From positions 1 through 6,642 of the forward strand of contig JAEHDO010000555.1 in NCBI GenBank assembly GCA_016880375.1: 6,642 nt of DNA. The letters are read 5' to 3'. A program made the position numbers and the translations under genes. Each line of letters opens with the position of its first letter. Position 1 is the first letter of the stretch. Below are positions 6,346 to 6,642 of the stretch, piece after piece. This DNA comes from Betaproteobacteria bacterium (GTDB lineage Bacteria; Pseudomonadota; Gammaproteobacteria; Burkholderiales; Rhodocyclaceae). The notes under the pieces were generated by a model, which did not search any database, was not told the origin of the DNA, and was given only the letters and a program-made list of their open reading frames with translations.

Positions 6346-6642
6346 TTGAACGAAGCCTTCATCTGCGACGCCGTGCGCACACCCATCGGGCGCTACGGCG
6401 GCGTCCTCGCCCCCCTGCGCGCCGACGACCTCGCCGCCCTGCCGATCAAGGCGCTCATGCGGCGCCATCCGGATCTGGACTGGAGCGGCGTCGACGACGT
6501 CATCTACGGCTGCGCCAACCAGGCCGGCGAAGACAACCGCAACGTCGCCCGCATGGCCGCGCTACTTTCCGGCCTGCCGCTCTCCGTGCCCGGCGCCACG
6601 GTGAACCGCCTCTGCGGCTCGGGCATGGACGCCGTCGGCAGC
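6346..6642 (+). CDS. paaJ: 3-oxoadipyl-CoA/3-oxo-5,6-dehydrosuberyl-CoA thiolase, N-terminal part
   Basis: This thiolase cleaves 3-oxo-5,6-dehydrosuberyl-CoA and 3-oxoadipyl-CoA, ending the phenylacetate pathway in acetyl-CoA and succinyl-CoA. Ninety-nine codons are visible before the window ends, about a quarter of the usual length of about 400. The start MNEAFICDAVRTPIGRYGG is close to PaaJ/PcaF, as are ADDLAALPIKAL (26-37), VIYGCANQAGEDNRNVAR (52-69) and VNRLCGSGMDAVGS (86-99), which holds the nucleophilic cysteine (Cys90). The paaJ and pcaF (beta-ketoadipate) products are near-identical families; the paaGI context favours paaJ. It begins with TTG one base after the paaI stop, with AGGAG 6 nt upstream, so it is probably translationally coupled. 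Confidence 0.93.
   Translation, partial: MNEAFICDAVRTPIGRYGGVLAPLRADDLAALPIKALMRRHPDLDWSGVDDVIYGCANQAGEDNRNVARMAALLSGLPLSVPGATVNRLCGSGMDAVGS

Overview
This window is ordinary chromosomal DNA from a GC-rich Gram-negative bacterium. Protein similarity points to a betaproteobacterium, and a Rhodocyclales-type organism (Azoarcus/Thauera relatives) is my best guess. That placement rests on remembered protein resemblance and on a CHASE2 sensor gene lying next to sucCD; no search was run. I see no mobile element, CRISPR array, tRNA or rRNA.

Layout. Bases 1-1711 (minus strand, C-terminus beyond the left edge) encode a membrane-anchored CHASE2 sensor protein that probably continues into a Ser/Thr kinase or another signalling output domain. 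A 308-base spacer follows. It holds a likely sucD terminator, a good minus-strand promoter candidate for the sensor gene, and a nested inverted repeat in the predicted leader. Next, on the minus strand, come sucD (2020-2907) and sucC (3022-4188), the two subunits of succinyl-CoA synthetase. They are separated by a 114-base spacer that can form three hairpins. Upstream of sucC, bases 4189-4346 carry a perfect 12-bp inverted repeat and an AT-rich palindrome. Then paaY (4347-4985, minus) diverges from a plus-strand cluster of paaG (5103-5885), paaI (5895-6344) and a thiolase gene, paaJ (from 6346, running off the right edge).

How the genes fit together. PaaG, PaaI, PaaJ and PaaY belong to the aerobic CoA-dependent phenylacetate pathway. 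PaaG isomerises the ring-epoxide to oxepin-CoA, PaaJ performs the late thiolytic steps, and PaaI and PaaY are thioesterases thought to relieve dead-end CoA esters. The pathway yields acetyl-CoA and succinyl-CoA, and the adjacent sucCD product converts succinyl-CoA to succinate with nucleotide phosphorylation, although sucCD is a housekeeping TCA gene pair and the adjacency may be incidental. The paaGIJ genes are tightly packed (9-nt and 1-nt gaps) and are probably one transcript. The paaY and paaG promoters appear to overlap back to back in the 117-base divergent spacer.

I found no convincing undescribed system. The points worth a second look are regulatory: the sucC leader, the sucC-sucD spacer, the overlapping divergent paa promoters and the leader of the CHASE2 gene.
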